Origin: JADLBR01 sp964651705 | Lineage (GTDB): Bacteria > Verrucomicrobiota > Verrucomicrobiia > JADLBR01 | Direction: 5' to 3' | DNA: 64,000 bases | Assembly: GCA_964651705.1 (NCBI GenBank) | Contig: CAZYWZ010000023.1 | Span: 1-64,000 of the forward strand | Shown here: one piece after another, positions 34,629-44,714 of the stretch | Position numbering within the stretch: the stretch's first letter is position 1 | Layout: each line of letters starts with the position of its first letter | Position numbers and translations under genes: made by a program | The notes under the pieces: generated by a model | Told to the model about the DNA's origin: nothing | Database searches by the model: none | What the model saw: only the letters and a program-made list of their open reading frames with translations

Positions 34629-36461
34629 TCACCCGGACGTGCCGTTCAGAAGACGCAGCGTTATCCGACGCAGGTCCATGACGCTCTTGCCGGGGATCGA
34701 TGTGGCGCGCAGGACCAGGGGGCCCCGGCCTTTGGGCAGGGTGATTTCACCGAGCCGCAGGGTCTTGAAGGGTTTCATTTGGCTCTCGGCGGGCGGCCTC
34801 GGGAGCGTGTCCTGGTTCGTGTTCAGGGGCGGATCCCACGCCGGCCGCACCGGGCCGCTAAGCCGCGCAGAGTCGCCCAGACTCAATTCGATCACCGCGC
34901 CGACATCGGCCTCGGGAACGGTGTAATCCACGGTGACCTCGTAACGCCCCGCCGTGACGACCTCCACATTCCAGACGAGGCGATCCTCAAGCGATGTCCA
35001 ATTCACGAAGTAGGAGCAATTCGGGGCGCTGCTGCTGCGCGCCACGGTGCCCCGCGGTTCGCCATCCCGGGCCGGGAGATCCGTGATGGGAAATTCCGGA
35101 TAGCCCACCGGGAGCGGACGCGGGTCGACCGCGTTGCGCGCCGCCTTTTTCTCGGGCCTGTGGCCACTCGCCTCGGGACCGTACATCTCCAACCGCCAGC
35201 CCTTCAAAGCCGAGGCTAACCGGCCGGCGAGGTCCGGCGCCCCATCGTTAATGGGCGCGGTCTGGCCGGGATCGCCGATCATGTCATAGAGATTGCCGTC
35301 TTGATCGAGGCGGTGCGTCTGGGTGCGCAGGCTGGTGCGCCCGTTCCACGCGGAGACAATAAACCGGTCCGGCCATTCCGGGGCGTCACCCGCCAGCAAC
35401 GGGGAAAGGTCGAGCCCGTCCAGCGGCGCATCGCCGACCCGCTTGATCCCGGCCAGGGAAACTAAGGTGGGCAGCAGGTCGATGGCCCCCGCAATCTGCG
35501 ACACGACCCGCCCTTGAGGGAGTTTCGCCCGCCAGCGCAGGTAGCCCACCGATCGGACACCCCCTTCGTCTGTCTGCCCTTTCCTCCCCTTCATCCCTCC
35601 ATTCCACCGCCAGCTGTTGGGGCCGTTGTCGGAAAAATAAAAAATGATCGTATCGTCGCCCAGCCCGAGCGCATCGAGCTCGTCGAGCACGCGCCCCACG
35701 TTCCAATCCTGGTTCGCGAGCATTGCGAGCGCGCACCGGGTCTCGTCCGCCTTCTCCAATTCCGGCCGGGTCGCGCCCTGGGCGACGTCCTTGGCCCTGA
35801 AACGTTCCCAGTACTCCGCCGGCACGGCCCAGGGAGAATGCGGCGTCGTGAATGGAATGTAGCAGAAGAAGGGCTTCTCCCGATGGCGCTCGATGAAATC
35901 CAGCGCGCGGCTGGTGCATGCGTCGACGATGTAGCCCTGGCTGCGCACCATCTTGCCATTGTCGTCCAGCGGCGCGTCAAAGTACTCGCCCCAGTGCCCG
36001 GCGGTGTGGCCGAGGTACTCCTCAAACCCACGGCCCCTCGGATGATAGGGATATTGCGTCCCGTTGTGCCACTTCCCGAACGCCCCCGTGGCATAGCCCG
36101 CGCCACGGAACGCGTCCGCGATCGTCTTCTCGTCCAGATCCAGCCGCTCCTGGCCCGTGGACACCCCGGTCACGCCCCCCCTCAAATGATAGCGCCCCGT
36201 CAAAAATTCCGCCCGCGTCGGGGCGCAGACCGGACAGACGTAGAAGCGGTCGAAAGACGCACCCTCCTTCGCGATCGAGTCGATCCGCGGGGTCTCGGCC
36301 GTCAGGTTGCCAGAATGGCCGTAGTCGCCCCACCCCGCATCGTCCGCGAGAAATATGACGACATTGGGCTGCCCTGCCCAGACGCTTCCCTCGCCCAGGG
36401 CGAACGCACCGATGCCCATCACCGCCATTCGCGTCGCCACTCCTCGCCATCTCTTCCACAT
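34629..36461 (-). CDS. secreted sulfatase with C-terminal beta-sandwich (CAPTR), inverted within the array
   Basis: 610 residues. Signal peptide about 10-29; DD at 40-41; C79-A-P-T-R83 AEFLTGRYHLRGGV; GKWHNGT; late motif YFSDNGPNSWRWNG. After the sulfatase fold (to about 450) come about 150 residues with a beta-sandwich look (YEVTVDYTVPEADVGAVIEL, LRLGEITLPKGRGPLVLRAT), as in carbohydrate-binding additions of PVC sulfatases. The only minus-strand member among the sixteen consecutive genes. It shares a 207-bp divergent promoter region with the next gene. Confidence 0.92.
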   Translation of the reverse strand: MWKRWRGVATRMAVMGIGAFALGEGSVWAGQPNVVIFLADDAGWGDYGHSGNLTAETPRIDSIAKEGASFDRFYVCPVCAPTRAEFLTGRYHLRGGVTGVSTGQERLDLDEKTIADAFRGAGYATGAFGKWHNGTQYPYHPRGRGFEEYLGHTAGHWGEYFDAPLDDNGKMVRSQGYIVDACTSRALDFIERHREKPFFCYIPFTTPHSPWAVPAEYWERFRAKDVAQGATRPELEKADETRCALAMLANQDWNVGRVLDELDALGLGDDTIIFYFSDNGPNSWRWNGGMKGRKGQTDEGGVRSVGYLRWRAKLPQGRVVSQIAGAIDLLPTLVSLAGIKRVGDAPLDGLDLSPLLAGDAPEWPDRFIVSAWNGRTSLRTQTHRLDQDGNLYDMIGDPGQTAPINDGAPDLAGRLASALKGWRLEMYGPEASGHRPEKKAARNAVDPRPLPVGYPEFPITDLPARDGEPRGTVARSSSAPNCSYFVNWTSLEDRLVWNVEVVTAGRYEVTVDYTVPEADVGAVIELSLGDSARLSGPVRPAWDPPLNTNQDTLPRPPAESQMKPFKTLRLGEITLPKGRGPLVLRATSIPGKSVMDLRRITLRLLNGTSG

Positions 36462-36668
36462 CGTCTGCCTGCCTTTCCAGTTGGGCCGAGTATGGCAAAC
36501 AGAGGATCAGACACCAGCCCGACATGAAGTCTGTTCGCAGCGGTGCCTTCGGACTAGGACCAGCTGTTACGCGAGGATTTGGTCGGGCCATTTTCCCTTG
36601 GCAGATCCTCCCCTGACCCCCAGCCTAAAGGACAGAATCGGCCTTCGGTTCACCAGCAGGAGACCCGC

Positions 36669-38201
36669 ATGACTAAAACCCTCGCCCTTCTCTTTTTGAC
36701 TGCCATGTCCTGCGCGCCCGTTTTCGCGCAAGGCGCTAGCGCTGCCCGACCCAACGTCCTGTTCGTCATCTCCGACGACCTCAACAACTACCTCGGCTGC
36801 TATGGCGATCCCAGGGCGAAGACACCCCACATCGACCGGCTCGCCTCGCGCGGCGTCCGCTTCGAGCGCGCCTATTGCACCTTCCCCCTCTGCGGGCCCA
36901 GCCGCAACTCGATGCTCACCGGCCTCTACCCGAATACCTCCGGCATCTTGGCCAACGCACAGATATTTCGCCAGACGATCCCCTCCCACATCAGCCTCCC
37001 ACAGGCCTTCCGGCAGGCCGGATATTTCGCCGCACGGATCGGTAAACTCTACCACTACAATGTCCCAAAATCGATTGGCACCGATGGCCACGACGACCCC
37101 GCCTCCTGGGAACTCGAGTTGAATCCGGCCGGCGTCGACCGCCTCGAGGAAGAGCCCGACATCTTCACCCTGACCCCAGGCCAGTTCGGCGGCACCCTGA
37201 GCTGGTACGCATCGCCAAAGGGCGACGCCCACCACACCGATGGCAAGATCGCCGCCGACGCCGAGTGGGTGCTCGAGCGCTGCGCGAAACAGCAGGATCG
37301 GCCTTTCTTTCTCGCCGTGGGTTTCTTCCGCCCCCACACCCCCTATGTCGCACCGAAGGACCCCTACTTCGGCCTCTACCCCGAGGCCGCGATGCCCGTC
37401 GTGCGAAACGTCGTCGAGGACCAGGCCGACCTGCCCGCCGCCGCGCTCGGCAGCTATAAGAAAGAGCAGGACAAGCTCACCGACGACCTCCGGCGCCAGT
37501 GCGTCCAGGCGTACTATGCCAGCATCAGCTTCATGGACGCCCAGGTCGGTCGCGTCATCGCGGCCCTGGACCGGCTCGGCCTGGCGGAGAAGACGATCAT
37601 CGTCTTCACCAGTGACCACGGTTACCACATGGGCGAGCATGGCCTCTGGCAGAAAATGAGCCTGTTCGAGGGCAGCGCCCGCGTCCCCCTGCTCATCGTC
37701 GCACCGGGCGTCGCCAAACCCAACGGGGTCGCCAGATCCCCCGTTAGCCACCTCGACCTATACCCCACCCTCTGCGATTTGGCCGACGTCAAGGCCCCCC
37801 CAAGCCTCCAGGGCCAGAGCCTCGTCCCCCTGCTCAAAGACACCGCCGTACCCGGCCGCGGCTGGGCCATCACCCAGGTCACACGCGGCGGCATCCGCAA
37901 GCCCGGCGCCAGCGCCCCGCAGGGCGCCGCGGGAAACCGATTCTTCGGCTATACCCTCCGCACACCGCGCTGGCGCTATACCGAATGGGACGAGGGCACA
38001 CAGGGCCGCGAGCTCTACGACCACGACGCGGACCCCCAGGAACTCACCAACCTCGCCGATAAGCCCGAGCACGCGCACACCATCGCCGAGCTCTCCGAAA
38101 AACTCCGCTCCGCCGCCAAGACCACCTTCCCCGCCGATGGCAAAACCCCGGAAATCCTCAAGGAGGGTGGCCTCTGGGCCCCCAACCTGACAGAACCATG
38201 A
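36669..38201 (+). CDS. secreted sulfatase, iduronate-2-sulfatase-like (CGPSR)
   Basis: 510 residues. Signal peptide MTKTLALLFLTAMSCAPVFA; DD at 36-37 (ISDDLNNYLGCYGD); C75-G-P-S-R79 NSMLTGLYPNTSG; GKLYHYN as in iduronate-2-sulfatase-like enzymes; late motif FTSDHGYHMGEHGLWQK. Gly-Pro-Ser after Cys is usual for that group. First gene of the seven-gene run 36.7-48.0 kb; its stop overlaps the next start by 4 nt. Confidence 0.93.
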   Translation: MTKTLALLFLTAMSCAPVFAQGASAARPNVLFVISDDLNNYLGCYGDPRAKTPHIDRLASRGVRFERAYCTFPLCGPSRNSMLTGLYPNTSGILANAQIFRQTIPSHISLPQAFRQAGYFAARIGKLYHYNVPKSIGTDGHDDPASWELELNPAGVDRLEEEPDIFTLTPGQFGGTLSWYASPKGDAHHTDGKIAADAEWVLERCAKQQDRPFFLAVGFFRPHTPYVAPKDPYFGLYPEAAMPVVRNVVEDQADLPAAALGSYKKEQDKLTDDLRRQCVQAYYASISFMDAQVGRVIAALDRLGLAEKTIIVFTSDHGYHMGEHGLWQKMSLFEGSARVPLLIVAPGVAKPNGVARSPVSHLDLYPTLCDLADVKAPPSLQGQSLVPLLKDTAVPGRGWAITQVTRGGIRKPGASAPQGAAGNRFFGYTLRTPRWRYTEWDEGTQGRELYDHDADPQELTNLADKPEHAHTIAELSEKLRSAAKTTFPADGKTPEILKEGGLWAPNLTEP

Positions 38202-39943
38202 AACAACCCCTCATCCTCACCATAGCCTTCGCCGTCATCGCCGCAGCCGGCCCCTGCCATCGCCTGTCGGCCGAATCACCCCCACCGAATCTCATCGTCA
38301 TCCTGTGCGATGACGTCGGCTTCTCCGACATCGGATGCTACGGGGGCGAGATCCAGACGCCAAACCTCGACGGCCTGGCCGCCGCCGGCCTCCGATTCAC
38401 ACAATTCTACAACACCGCGCGCTGCTGTCCCACCCGGGCCTCCCTGCTCACCGGCCTCTATGCCCATCAGGCCGGCATCGGCCACATGGTCGATGACTGG
38501 AGCACCAAGGTCGGCGAATCCTACGCCGGCGATCTCAGCCGCCGCGCGCTCACCATCGCCGAGGCCCTCCGGCCCGCGGGCTACGCCACCTACATGGCGG
38601 GCAAGTGGCACGTGACCAAGAAGACCAATCCCGAGAACGAGGCCGACAAACACAACTGGCCTCTGCAGCGCGGCTTCGACCGCTTCTACGGCACGATTCA
38701 CGGCGCCGGCAGCTTCTTTGATCCCAACACCCTCGTGCGCGATAACGCATTCATCTCCCCCTACGCCGACCCGGAATACCGGCCCGAGATATTCTATTAT
38801 ACCGATGCCATCAATGATCAGGCGACCCGCTTCGTCTCCGAGCACCACGCGCGCCAACCGGACAAGCCCTTCTTCCTCTACATCGCACACACCGCCGCCC
38901 ACTGGCCCATGCACGCCAAGGAGGCCGACATCGCAAAATACAAGGGCCGTTACGACGCCGGGTATGACAGCATCCGGAAAGGGCGCATCGAAAAGATGAC
39001 CCGCTTGGGCCTTCTCGACTCCCGTTGGGATATCTCGCCGCAGGCGGGCGACTGGGGTGCCGTCGAGAACAAGGCCTGGGAGATCCGATGCATGGAAGTC
39101 TATGCGGCCATGCTGGATTGCATGGACCAGGGCGTTGGCCGCCTCATCGATGCCCTCAAGAGAAATGGTCAATTCGATAACACGCTCATCCTCTATCTCC
39201 AGGACAACGGCGGCTGTGCCGAGGGCATGGGACGCAACGGCCCCTTCAAGCCGCGCGCCGATTCCCCCACTCTCCCACCCCTCGCGAAAGACTACTTCCA
39301 GCCCGACATGATCCCCAAGCAGACGCGCGACGGCTACCCGATGCGCCAGGGTGCCGGCGTCATGCCGGGCCCGGCGGACACCTACATCGGCTACGGCAAG
39401 GCCTGGGCGAACGTGAGCAATACGCCATTTCGCGAGTACAAGCATTGGGTCCACGAGGGCGGGATCGCCACCCCGCTCATCGCCCATTGGCCCAAGGGCA
39501 TCGCCGGGGACCGTCGTGGCCAACTCGATCCGCAGCCTTCCCACCTGATCGATATCATGGCCACGTGCGTCGACCTCGCGGGTGCCAAATATCCCGCCGA
39601 TTTCCAGGGCCGCGCCATCCGGCCCATGGAGGGAGTCAGCCTCGCGCCAGCCTTTTCCGGAAAGCCCCTCGGCCGCCAGCAGCCCATCTTCTGGGAGCAT
39701 GAGGGCAACCGCGCCATACGCTCTGGCGACTGGAAGCTTGTCTCGAAGCACCCCGGCGACTGGGAACTGTATGACATGACGGCCGACCGCACCGAGATGC
39801 GCGACCTCGCCGCCAGCCAACCCGAGAGGGTCAGGGAACTCGTCGGCCTGTGGGATGCCTGGGCCAAACGCGTCGGTGTCATGCCCTGGCCCCTGGACGG
39901 CGGAAAACCCAAGCAGGCCAAAGGCAAGAAAAAGGCCAAGTGA
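38198..39943 (+). CDS. secreted arylsulfatase-like enzyme (CCPTR) with lysine-rich tail
   Basis: 581 residues. Signal peptide MKQPLILTIAFAVIAAAGPC; DD at 38-39; active site C76-C77-P-T-R80 ASLLTGLYAHQAGIGHM, the signature of the classical arylsulfatase (AtsA-like) group; GKWHVTK; late motif LQDNGGCAEGMG with a long insertion typical of that group. The first Cys (C76) is the expected formylglycine. Ends with KPKQAKGKKKAK. Overlaps the previous gene by 4 nt (ATGA). Confidence 0.93.
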   Translation: MKQPLILTIAFAVIAAAGPCHRLSAESPPPNLIVILCDDVGFSDIGCYGGEIQTPNLDGLAAAGLRFTQFYNTARCCPTRASLLTGLYAHQAGIGHMVDDWSTKVGESYAGDLSRRALTIAEALRPAGYATYMAGKWHVTKKTNPENEADKHNWPLQRGFDRFYGTIHGAGSFFDPNTLVRDNAFISPYADPEYRPEIFYYTDAINDQATRFVSEHHARQPDKPFFLYIAHTAAHWPMHAKEADIAKYKGRYDAGYDSIRKGRIEKMTRLGLLDSRWDISPQAGDWGAVENKAWEIRCMEVYAAMLDCMDQGVGRLIDALKRNGQFDNTLILYLQDNGGCAEGMGRNGPFKPRADSPTLPPLAKDYFQPDMIPKQTRDGYPMRQGAGVMPGPADTYIGYGKAWANVSNTPFREYKHWVHEGGIATPLIAHWPKGIAGDRRGQLDPQPSHLIDIMATCVDLAGAKYPADFQGRAIRPMEGVSLAPAFSGKPLGRQQPIFWEHEGNRAIRSGDWKLVSKHPGDWELYDMTADRTEMRDLAASQPERVRELVGLWDAWAKRVGVMPWPLDGGKPKQAKGKKKAK

Positions 39944-39982
39944 CGCTCCGCCGCGCCCATCGAGCGCCCCTGCATCCATGAC

Positions 39983-41386
39983 ATGAGCCCAGCCCTCCAA
40001 GCCGCATTGCTTCTCCTCTGCCTGCCCGAGGCGCACGCCGCGCAGCAACCAAACTTCCTGCTGATCATCGCCGACGATTGCACCTATCGCGACCTGGGCA
40101 CCTACGGCGGCCAGGCGAAGACCCCGCACCTCGACCGGCTGGCAACCGAGGGCATGACATTCACCCGCTGCTTCCAGGCCGCACCGATGTGCTCCCCCAC
40201 GCGCCATTGCCTCTATACCGGACTCTACCCGGTCAAGTCCGGCGCCTATCCCAACCACACGATGGCCCACGACTGGGTCAGGAGCATCGCCCATTACCTC
40301 CAGGCCGCCGGCTACCGCACCCACCTCTCCGGGAAGACCCACATCAAACCCGAGTCCGTCTTCCCATTCGAGTATTCCGTCCGCGCGGGCGACGGCAATC
40401 CCGACCCCGACGCCCTCGCGACGGCCCTGCGCAGCAGCACCGCATCAAACGCCCCTTTCCTCTTCATCGCCGCCTCCCACGAACCACACACCCCCTGGGA
40501 TAAAGGCGATCCTTCGGCCTATCCCCCGGCCACCTTGAAACTCCCCCCGGTGCTCGTCGATTCCCCCGACACCCGAGAGGGATTCTCCCGCTACCTCGCC
40601 GAGATCACCTACTTCGACGCCCAGGTCGGAGAAATCCTCGCCCTCCTCGATAAATACGGCGCCCGTGACACCACCTTCGTCATCGTCTTGAGCGAGCAGG
40701 GCAACTCTTTCCCCTTCGCCAAGTGGACGTGTTACGACGCGGGCCTCCAAAGCGCGTGCGTCGTCCGATGGCCCGACAGGGTTAAACCCGCCTCGACCAG
40801 CGACGCGCTGGTGGAGTATGCCGACGTCGTCCCCACCTTCCTCGAGGCCGCCGGCATCCCCCGGCCCGACATCCTCGACGGCCGCAGTTTCCTCCCCGTG
40901 CTGACCGGCGCCGCCACGGCACACAAGGGCCATGTCTTCGGCCTGCAGACCACCCGCGGCATCAACAACGGCTCCGATCACTACGGCATCCGCAGCGTCC
41001 GCGACGCACGCTACCGCTATATATGGAATCTCACGCCCGAGGTCACCTTCGAAAACGCCGCCACCAACGACCCCACCTTCAAGACCTGGAAACAGATGGC
41101 CGCCGCCGGCGACGCGCACGCCGCGCGCCTCGTCCACGACTACCAGCATCGGCCCGCCGAGGAACTCTACGATGCCGAGGCCGACCCGTGGAACCGCACC
41201 AACCTAATCGCCAATGCGAAATTCGCCCCCGCCCGCGACGCCCTCCGCGGCAGCCTCGACGCCTGGATGAAACAGCAGGGCGACGAGGGCCAGCCCACCG
41301 AAATGAAGGCGCTCGAGCGCATGCCCCGCGGCGAGAAACGCCAGGCAAAGTCAAAAAAGAAGAAAGACCGGAAAGCCAAACCATGA
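39983..41386 (+). CDS. secreted sulfatase (CSPTR) with lysine-rich tail
   Basis: 467 residues. Short signal peptide (about 1-20); DD at 31-32; C70-S-P-T-R74 HCLYTGLYPVKSG; GKTHIKP in place of GKWH; the usual DNG/DH is replaced by SEQGNSFPFAKW, where Glu-Gln stand at the Asp-Asn/His positions. That change at a metal-ligand site may alter or weaken activity, although related sulfamidase-like members show it too. Basic tail KRQAKSKKKKDRKAKP. 39 nt after its neighbour; overlaps the next gene by 4 nt. Confidence 0.9.
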   Translation: MSPALQAALLLLCLPEAHAAQQPNFLLIIADDCTYRDLGTYGGQAKTPHLDRLATEGMTFTRCFQAAPMCSPTRHCLYTGLYPVKSGAYPNHTMAHDWVRSIAHYLQAAGYRTHLSGKTHIKPESVFPFEYSVRAGDGNPDPDALATALRSSTASNAPFLFIAASHEPHTPWDKGDPSAYPPATLKLPPVLVDSPDTREGFSRYLAEITYFDAQVGEILALLDKYGARDTTFVIVLSEQGNSFPFAKWTCYDAGLQSACVVRWPDRVKPASTSDALVEYADVVPTFLEAAGIPRPDILDGRSFLPVLTGAATAHKGHVFGLQTTRGINNGSDHYGIRSVRDARYRYIWNLTPEVTFENAATNDPTFKTWKQMAAAGDAHAARLVHDYQHRPAEELYDAEADPWNRTNLIANAKFAPARDALRGSLDAWMKQQGDEGQPTEMKALERMPRGEKRQAKSKKKKDRKAKP

Positions 41387-42837
41387 GCCGCCACCTCGCC
41401 ATCGTATGCCTATCCCTCCTGGCCTCCCACTGGACCTCGCCCGCGGCTCCCCCACCGAATATCGTCGTGGTCTTCATCGATGACATGGGATGGGGCGACT
41501 TCTCTTGCTTCGGGAACAGGGACGCCAGCACACCGAACGTCGACCGCCTCGCCTCCCAGGGCATTCGCTTCTCGCAGTTCTACGTGAACTCGCCGATCTG
41601 CTCCGCCTCGCGCTGCGCCCTGACGACCGGCCAGTACCCTCAGCGCTGGCGCATCACCTCCTTCCTGAACAACCGCGCCGACAACGAGCGCCGCGGCATG
41701 GCGCAGTGGCTGGATCCGGCCGCCCCGACGCTCGCCCGATTCCTGAAGGCGGCCGGCTACGCCACCGGCCATTTCGGCAAATGGCATCTCGGCGGCCAGC
41801 GCGATGTCGATGACGCCCCGCCGATCACGGCCTACGGTTTCGACGCTTCCCTCACCAACTTCGAGGGCATGGGGCCAAAGCTCCTCCCTCTCACCCTTAA
41901 GCCCGGCGACAGAGAACCCGGCCGCATCTGGGCCGACGCCGAACGCCTCGGCAAACCCGTCGCCTGGATGCTCCGCTCGAAGGTCACCACAGGCTTCATC
42001 GACGCGGCGCTCGAATTCGTCGCCACCGCGCAGCGCGCCAAGAAGCCCTTCTACATCAATCTCTGGCCCGACGATGTCCATAGCCCATTCTGGCCGCCGG
42101 TGGACCGATGGGCGGACGACAAGCGAGGGTTGTATCTCGCCGTGCTCGAGGAGATGGATCGCCAGCTTGGCAAGCTCTTTGACCACATTCGCGACGACGC
42201 ATCCCTGCGCGACAACACCCTCATCCTCGTCTGCTCCGATAACGGCCCCGAACCCGGCGCCGGTAGCGCAGGAAGCCTCCGCGGCGCCAAGACCACCCTA
42301 TTCGAGGGCGGCATCCGGTCCCCCCTCGTCGCCTGGGGCCCCGGGATCATAGCGCCCGAACGCGCCGGCGCGCACGATGCGACTTCCGTCTTTGCCGCGT
42401 TCGATCTCGTGCCTTCCCTGCTCACCATCGCGGGCGCAAAACGCCCCGCAGGCGTCGCCTTCGACGGCGAGGACATCTCCGCCACCCTGCTCGGCAAGGC
42501 CACCACCTCGCGACAGGCTCCCATCCACTGGCGCCGCCCCCCAGACCGAAAATCCTGGCGTCCGATGATTGCCGACACACTTCCCGACCTAGCCGTTCGC
42601 GACGGCTCATGGAAACTCCTCTGCGATTACGATGGCTCCCGCCCCCTGCTCTACGATCTCGATAAGGACCCCGAGGAATCCCTAAACTTGGCGGCGAGCC
42701 ATCAGGACATCGTCGCCCGCCTCACCGCGGCCGCTTTAGCCTGGCACCAGTCGATGCCCGCGGACAATGGCCCCGCGCTCGGAGTGGGGCCCCCGCCACA
42801 ACCCGGAAAGCAAAAGAAGAAAATGTCCAAGAAATGA
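41383..42837 (+). CDS. secreted sulfatase, variant motif CSASR, lysine-rich tail
   Basis: 484 residues. Signal peptide MSRHLAIVCLSLLASHWTSP; DD at 33-34; active site C73-S-A-S-R77 CALTTGQYPQRWRI, i.e. the conserved Pro is Ala; GKWHLGG; late motif CSDNGPEPGAGS; RGAKTTLFEGGIRSPLV. Ends QPGKQKKKMSKK. ATG 41383 overlaps the previous stop; the frame is open further upstream inside the preceding gene, but the signal peptide fixes the start. Confidence 0.92.
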   Translation: MSRHLAIVCLSLLASHWTSPAAPPPNIVVVFIDDMGWGDFSCFGNRDASTPNVDRLASQGIRFSQFYVNSPICSASRCALTTGQYPQRWRITSFLNNRADNERRGMAQWLDPAAPTLARFLKAAGYATGHFGKWHLGGQRDVDDAPPITAYGFDASLTNFEGMGPKLLPLTLKPGDREPGRIWADAERLGKPVAWMLRSKVTTGFIDAALEFVATAQRAKKPFYINLWPDDVHSPFWPPVDRWADDKRGLYLAVLEEMDRQLGKLFDHIRDDASLRDNTLILVCSDNGPEPGAGSAGSLRGAKTTLFEGGIRSPLVAWGPGIIAPERAGAHDATSVFAAFDLVPSLLTIAGAKRPAGVAFDGEDISATLLGKATTSRQAPIHWRRPPDRKSWRPMIADTLPDLAVRDGSWKLLCDYDGSRPLLYDLDKDPEESLNLAASHQDIVARLTAAALAWHQSMPADNGPALGVGPPPQPGKQKKKMSKK

Positions 42838-44714
42838 GAAAGGGTATTGCCGCCTGCATCCTATTCGGCCCCCTCGCGCTGCCGGCGAGCGCCGCCGATC
42901 GTCCCAACATCCTTTGGCTGACCGCCGAGGACCTGAGCCCGCACCTCGGTTGCTATGGCGATGCGGACGCGACGACGCCCCGCCTCGATGCCTTCGCGCG
43001 CCAGTCCTTGAGATTCGACCGCGCCTTCGCCACGGCGCCCGTCTGTTCCCCTGCCCGGTCGTGCCTCATCACGGGCATGTTCGCCACCTCGCTCGGCACC
43101 CAGCGCCTCCGGTCGAAATTCCCGGTCCCCGGGGAGGTCATCCCCTTCCCGGCCCTCCTGCGACAGGCGGGGTGGTACTGCTCGAACAACGTCAAGACCG
43201 ACTATAACGTGCGGGACGAGGCCGCCTTCATCCGCGCCGCATGGGACGACTGCTCCTCCAAGGCCCACTGGCGCCCCCGGCGCAAAGACCAACCCTTTTT
43301 CTCGGTGTTCAATTTCATGACCACCCACCAGAGCCGCACCAGCGTGTGGCCACACGAGGAATTCGAACGGGAGATCCGCTCCAAACTCGACCCCGCCGAG
43401 CGCCATGACCCGGCCCGCGTCACACTCCCCCCCTATTACCCCGATACCGCCGAGGCACGCCGCGCCTGGGCCCGCTACCACGATTGCATCACCCTCATGG
43501 ACAGGCAGGCCGGCGAGATCTTGGACCAGCTCGAGGCGGATGGCCTCGCCGAAGACACCATCGTATTCTTCTTCGGAGACCACGGCATGGGCATGCCACG
43601 CGGCAAGCGATGCCTCCACGATTCCGGCATGCGCGTGCCACTCCTCGTGCGCATCCCAAAGCAATGGGCGCATCTCGCGCCATCGCCGCCCGGCTCCACC
43701 ACGGATCGCCTCGTGAGCTTTGTCGACTTCGCGCCCACCGTCCTGAGCCTTTTCGGGATCCCTGCCCCGGCACATCTCCAGGGAAGTGCCTTCCTCGGCA
43801 CGCATGCCGCCGCGCCGCGCGAGTTCATCCATGGCGCCCGCGACCGCGTTGACGAGGCCTTCGACGTCTCCCGGAGCGTCCGCGACGCACGATGGCTCTA
43901 CATCCGCAACTTCATGCCACACCTCCCCTGGATGCAGCCGGAATCTTTCTCGGATGGCTCCACGTTCCGGAGGGAACTCAAGCGCCTCGCCGCGGATGAT
44001 GCGCTTCCACCCGCCGCCCGGCCCTATGCCACCGCGCCGCGGCCACTCGAGGAACTCTACGACACCGCGGCGGACCCCCACCAGATCCATAACCTCGCCT
44101 CCGATGCCGCGCACATCGATCGATGCGAGCGCATGCGCGCCGAACTCCGCCGCTGGCAACTCGAGACCCGCGATGCCGGCTTTTTCACCGAACCCGACCT
44201 CTGGTCCACCCTGAAGCCCGGCGAGACGCCTCGCGCCACCACTGCCGATCCCGCGCGCTACCCGCTGGAACGGCTCCTCGATGTCGCCGGCGAGGTCGGT
44301 CGCCAGGACGCCGCGCCAAAGCAGCGCGGATGGCTGCACGATCCCGATCCCTCCGTCCGCTACTGGGCCGCCGTCGGACTCCACGCCAATGCCTCTCCCA
44401 AAGAGGCAGACCGAGCCGCCCTCCGCCAAACCCTCGCCGATGCCTCGCCCGCCGCGCGCATCGAGGCCGCCGCCGCACTGGCACGCCATGGCGACGCCGC
44501 GCCCGCCATGCCGGTCCTCGCAGCCGCCCTCCACCACGAAACCCGCGAGGTCGTGCTCCACGCCGCCCGCGCCCTCGAACTCCTCGGGCCCATCGCCAAA
44601 CCCCTCCATCCGGAAATGCGCGACGCGCTCGCCATCGCCAGCGAGGCCGAAAAGACCGGTGACGATATCGCCATGTTCGTCCGATTCAGCCTGGAGGCCG
44701 CACTGAATCCATGA
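42834..44714 (+). CDS. secreted sulfatase with C-terminal HEAT-like repeats (CSPAR)
   Basis: 626 residues. Signal peptide about 1-21; ILWLTAEDLSPHLGCYGD gives the metal site as E-D (not D-D); C71-S-P-A-R75 SCLITGMFATSLG; NVKTDYN replaces GKWH; late motif FFGDHGMGMPRGKR. The last about 130 residues (DPDPSVRYWAAVGLHANA, ARIEAAAALARHG, REVVLHAARALELLG) form HEAT-like helical repeats. The next gene has the same layout, so the two are tandem paralogues. Overlaps both neighbours by 4 nt. Confidence 0.92.
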   Translation: MRKGIAACILFGPLALPASAADRPNILWLTAEDLSPHLGCYGDADATTPRLDAFARQSLRFDRAFATAPVCSPARSCLITGMFATSLGTQRLRSKFPVPGEVIPFPALLRQAGWYCSNNVKTDYNVRDEAAFIRAAWDDCSSKAHWRPRRKDQPFFSVFNFMTTHQSRTSVWPHEEFEREIRSKLDPAERHDPARVTLPPYYPDTAEARRAWARYHDCITLMDRQAGEILDQLEADGLAEDTIVFFFGDHGMGMPRGKRCLHDSGMRVPLLVRIPKQWAHLAPSPPGSTTDRLVSFVDFAPTVLSLFGIPAPAHLQGSAFLGTHAAAPREFIHGARDRVDEAFDVSRSVRDARWLYIRNFMPHLPWMQPESFSDGSTFRRELKRLAADDALPPAARPYATAPRPLEELYDTAADPHQIHNLASDAAHIDRCERMRAELRRWQLETRDAGFFTEPDLWSTLKPGETPRATTADPARYPLERLLDVAGEVGRQDAAPKQRGWLHDPDPSVRYWAAVGLHANASPKEADRAALRQTLADASPAARIEAAAALARHGDAAPAMPVLAAALHHETREVVLHAARALELLGPIAKPLHPEMRDALAIASEAEKTGDDIAMFVRFSLEAALNP

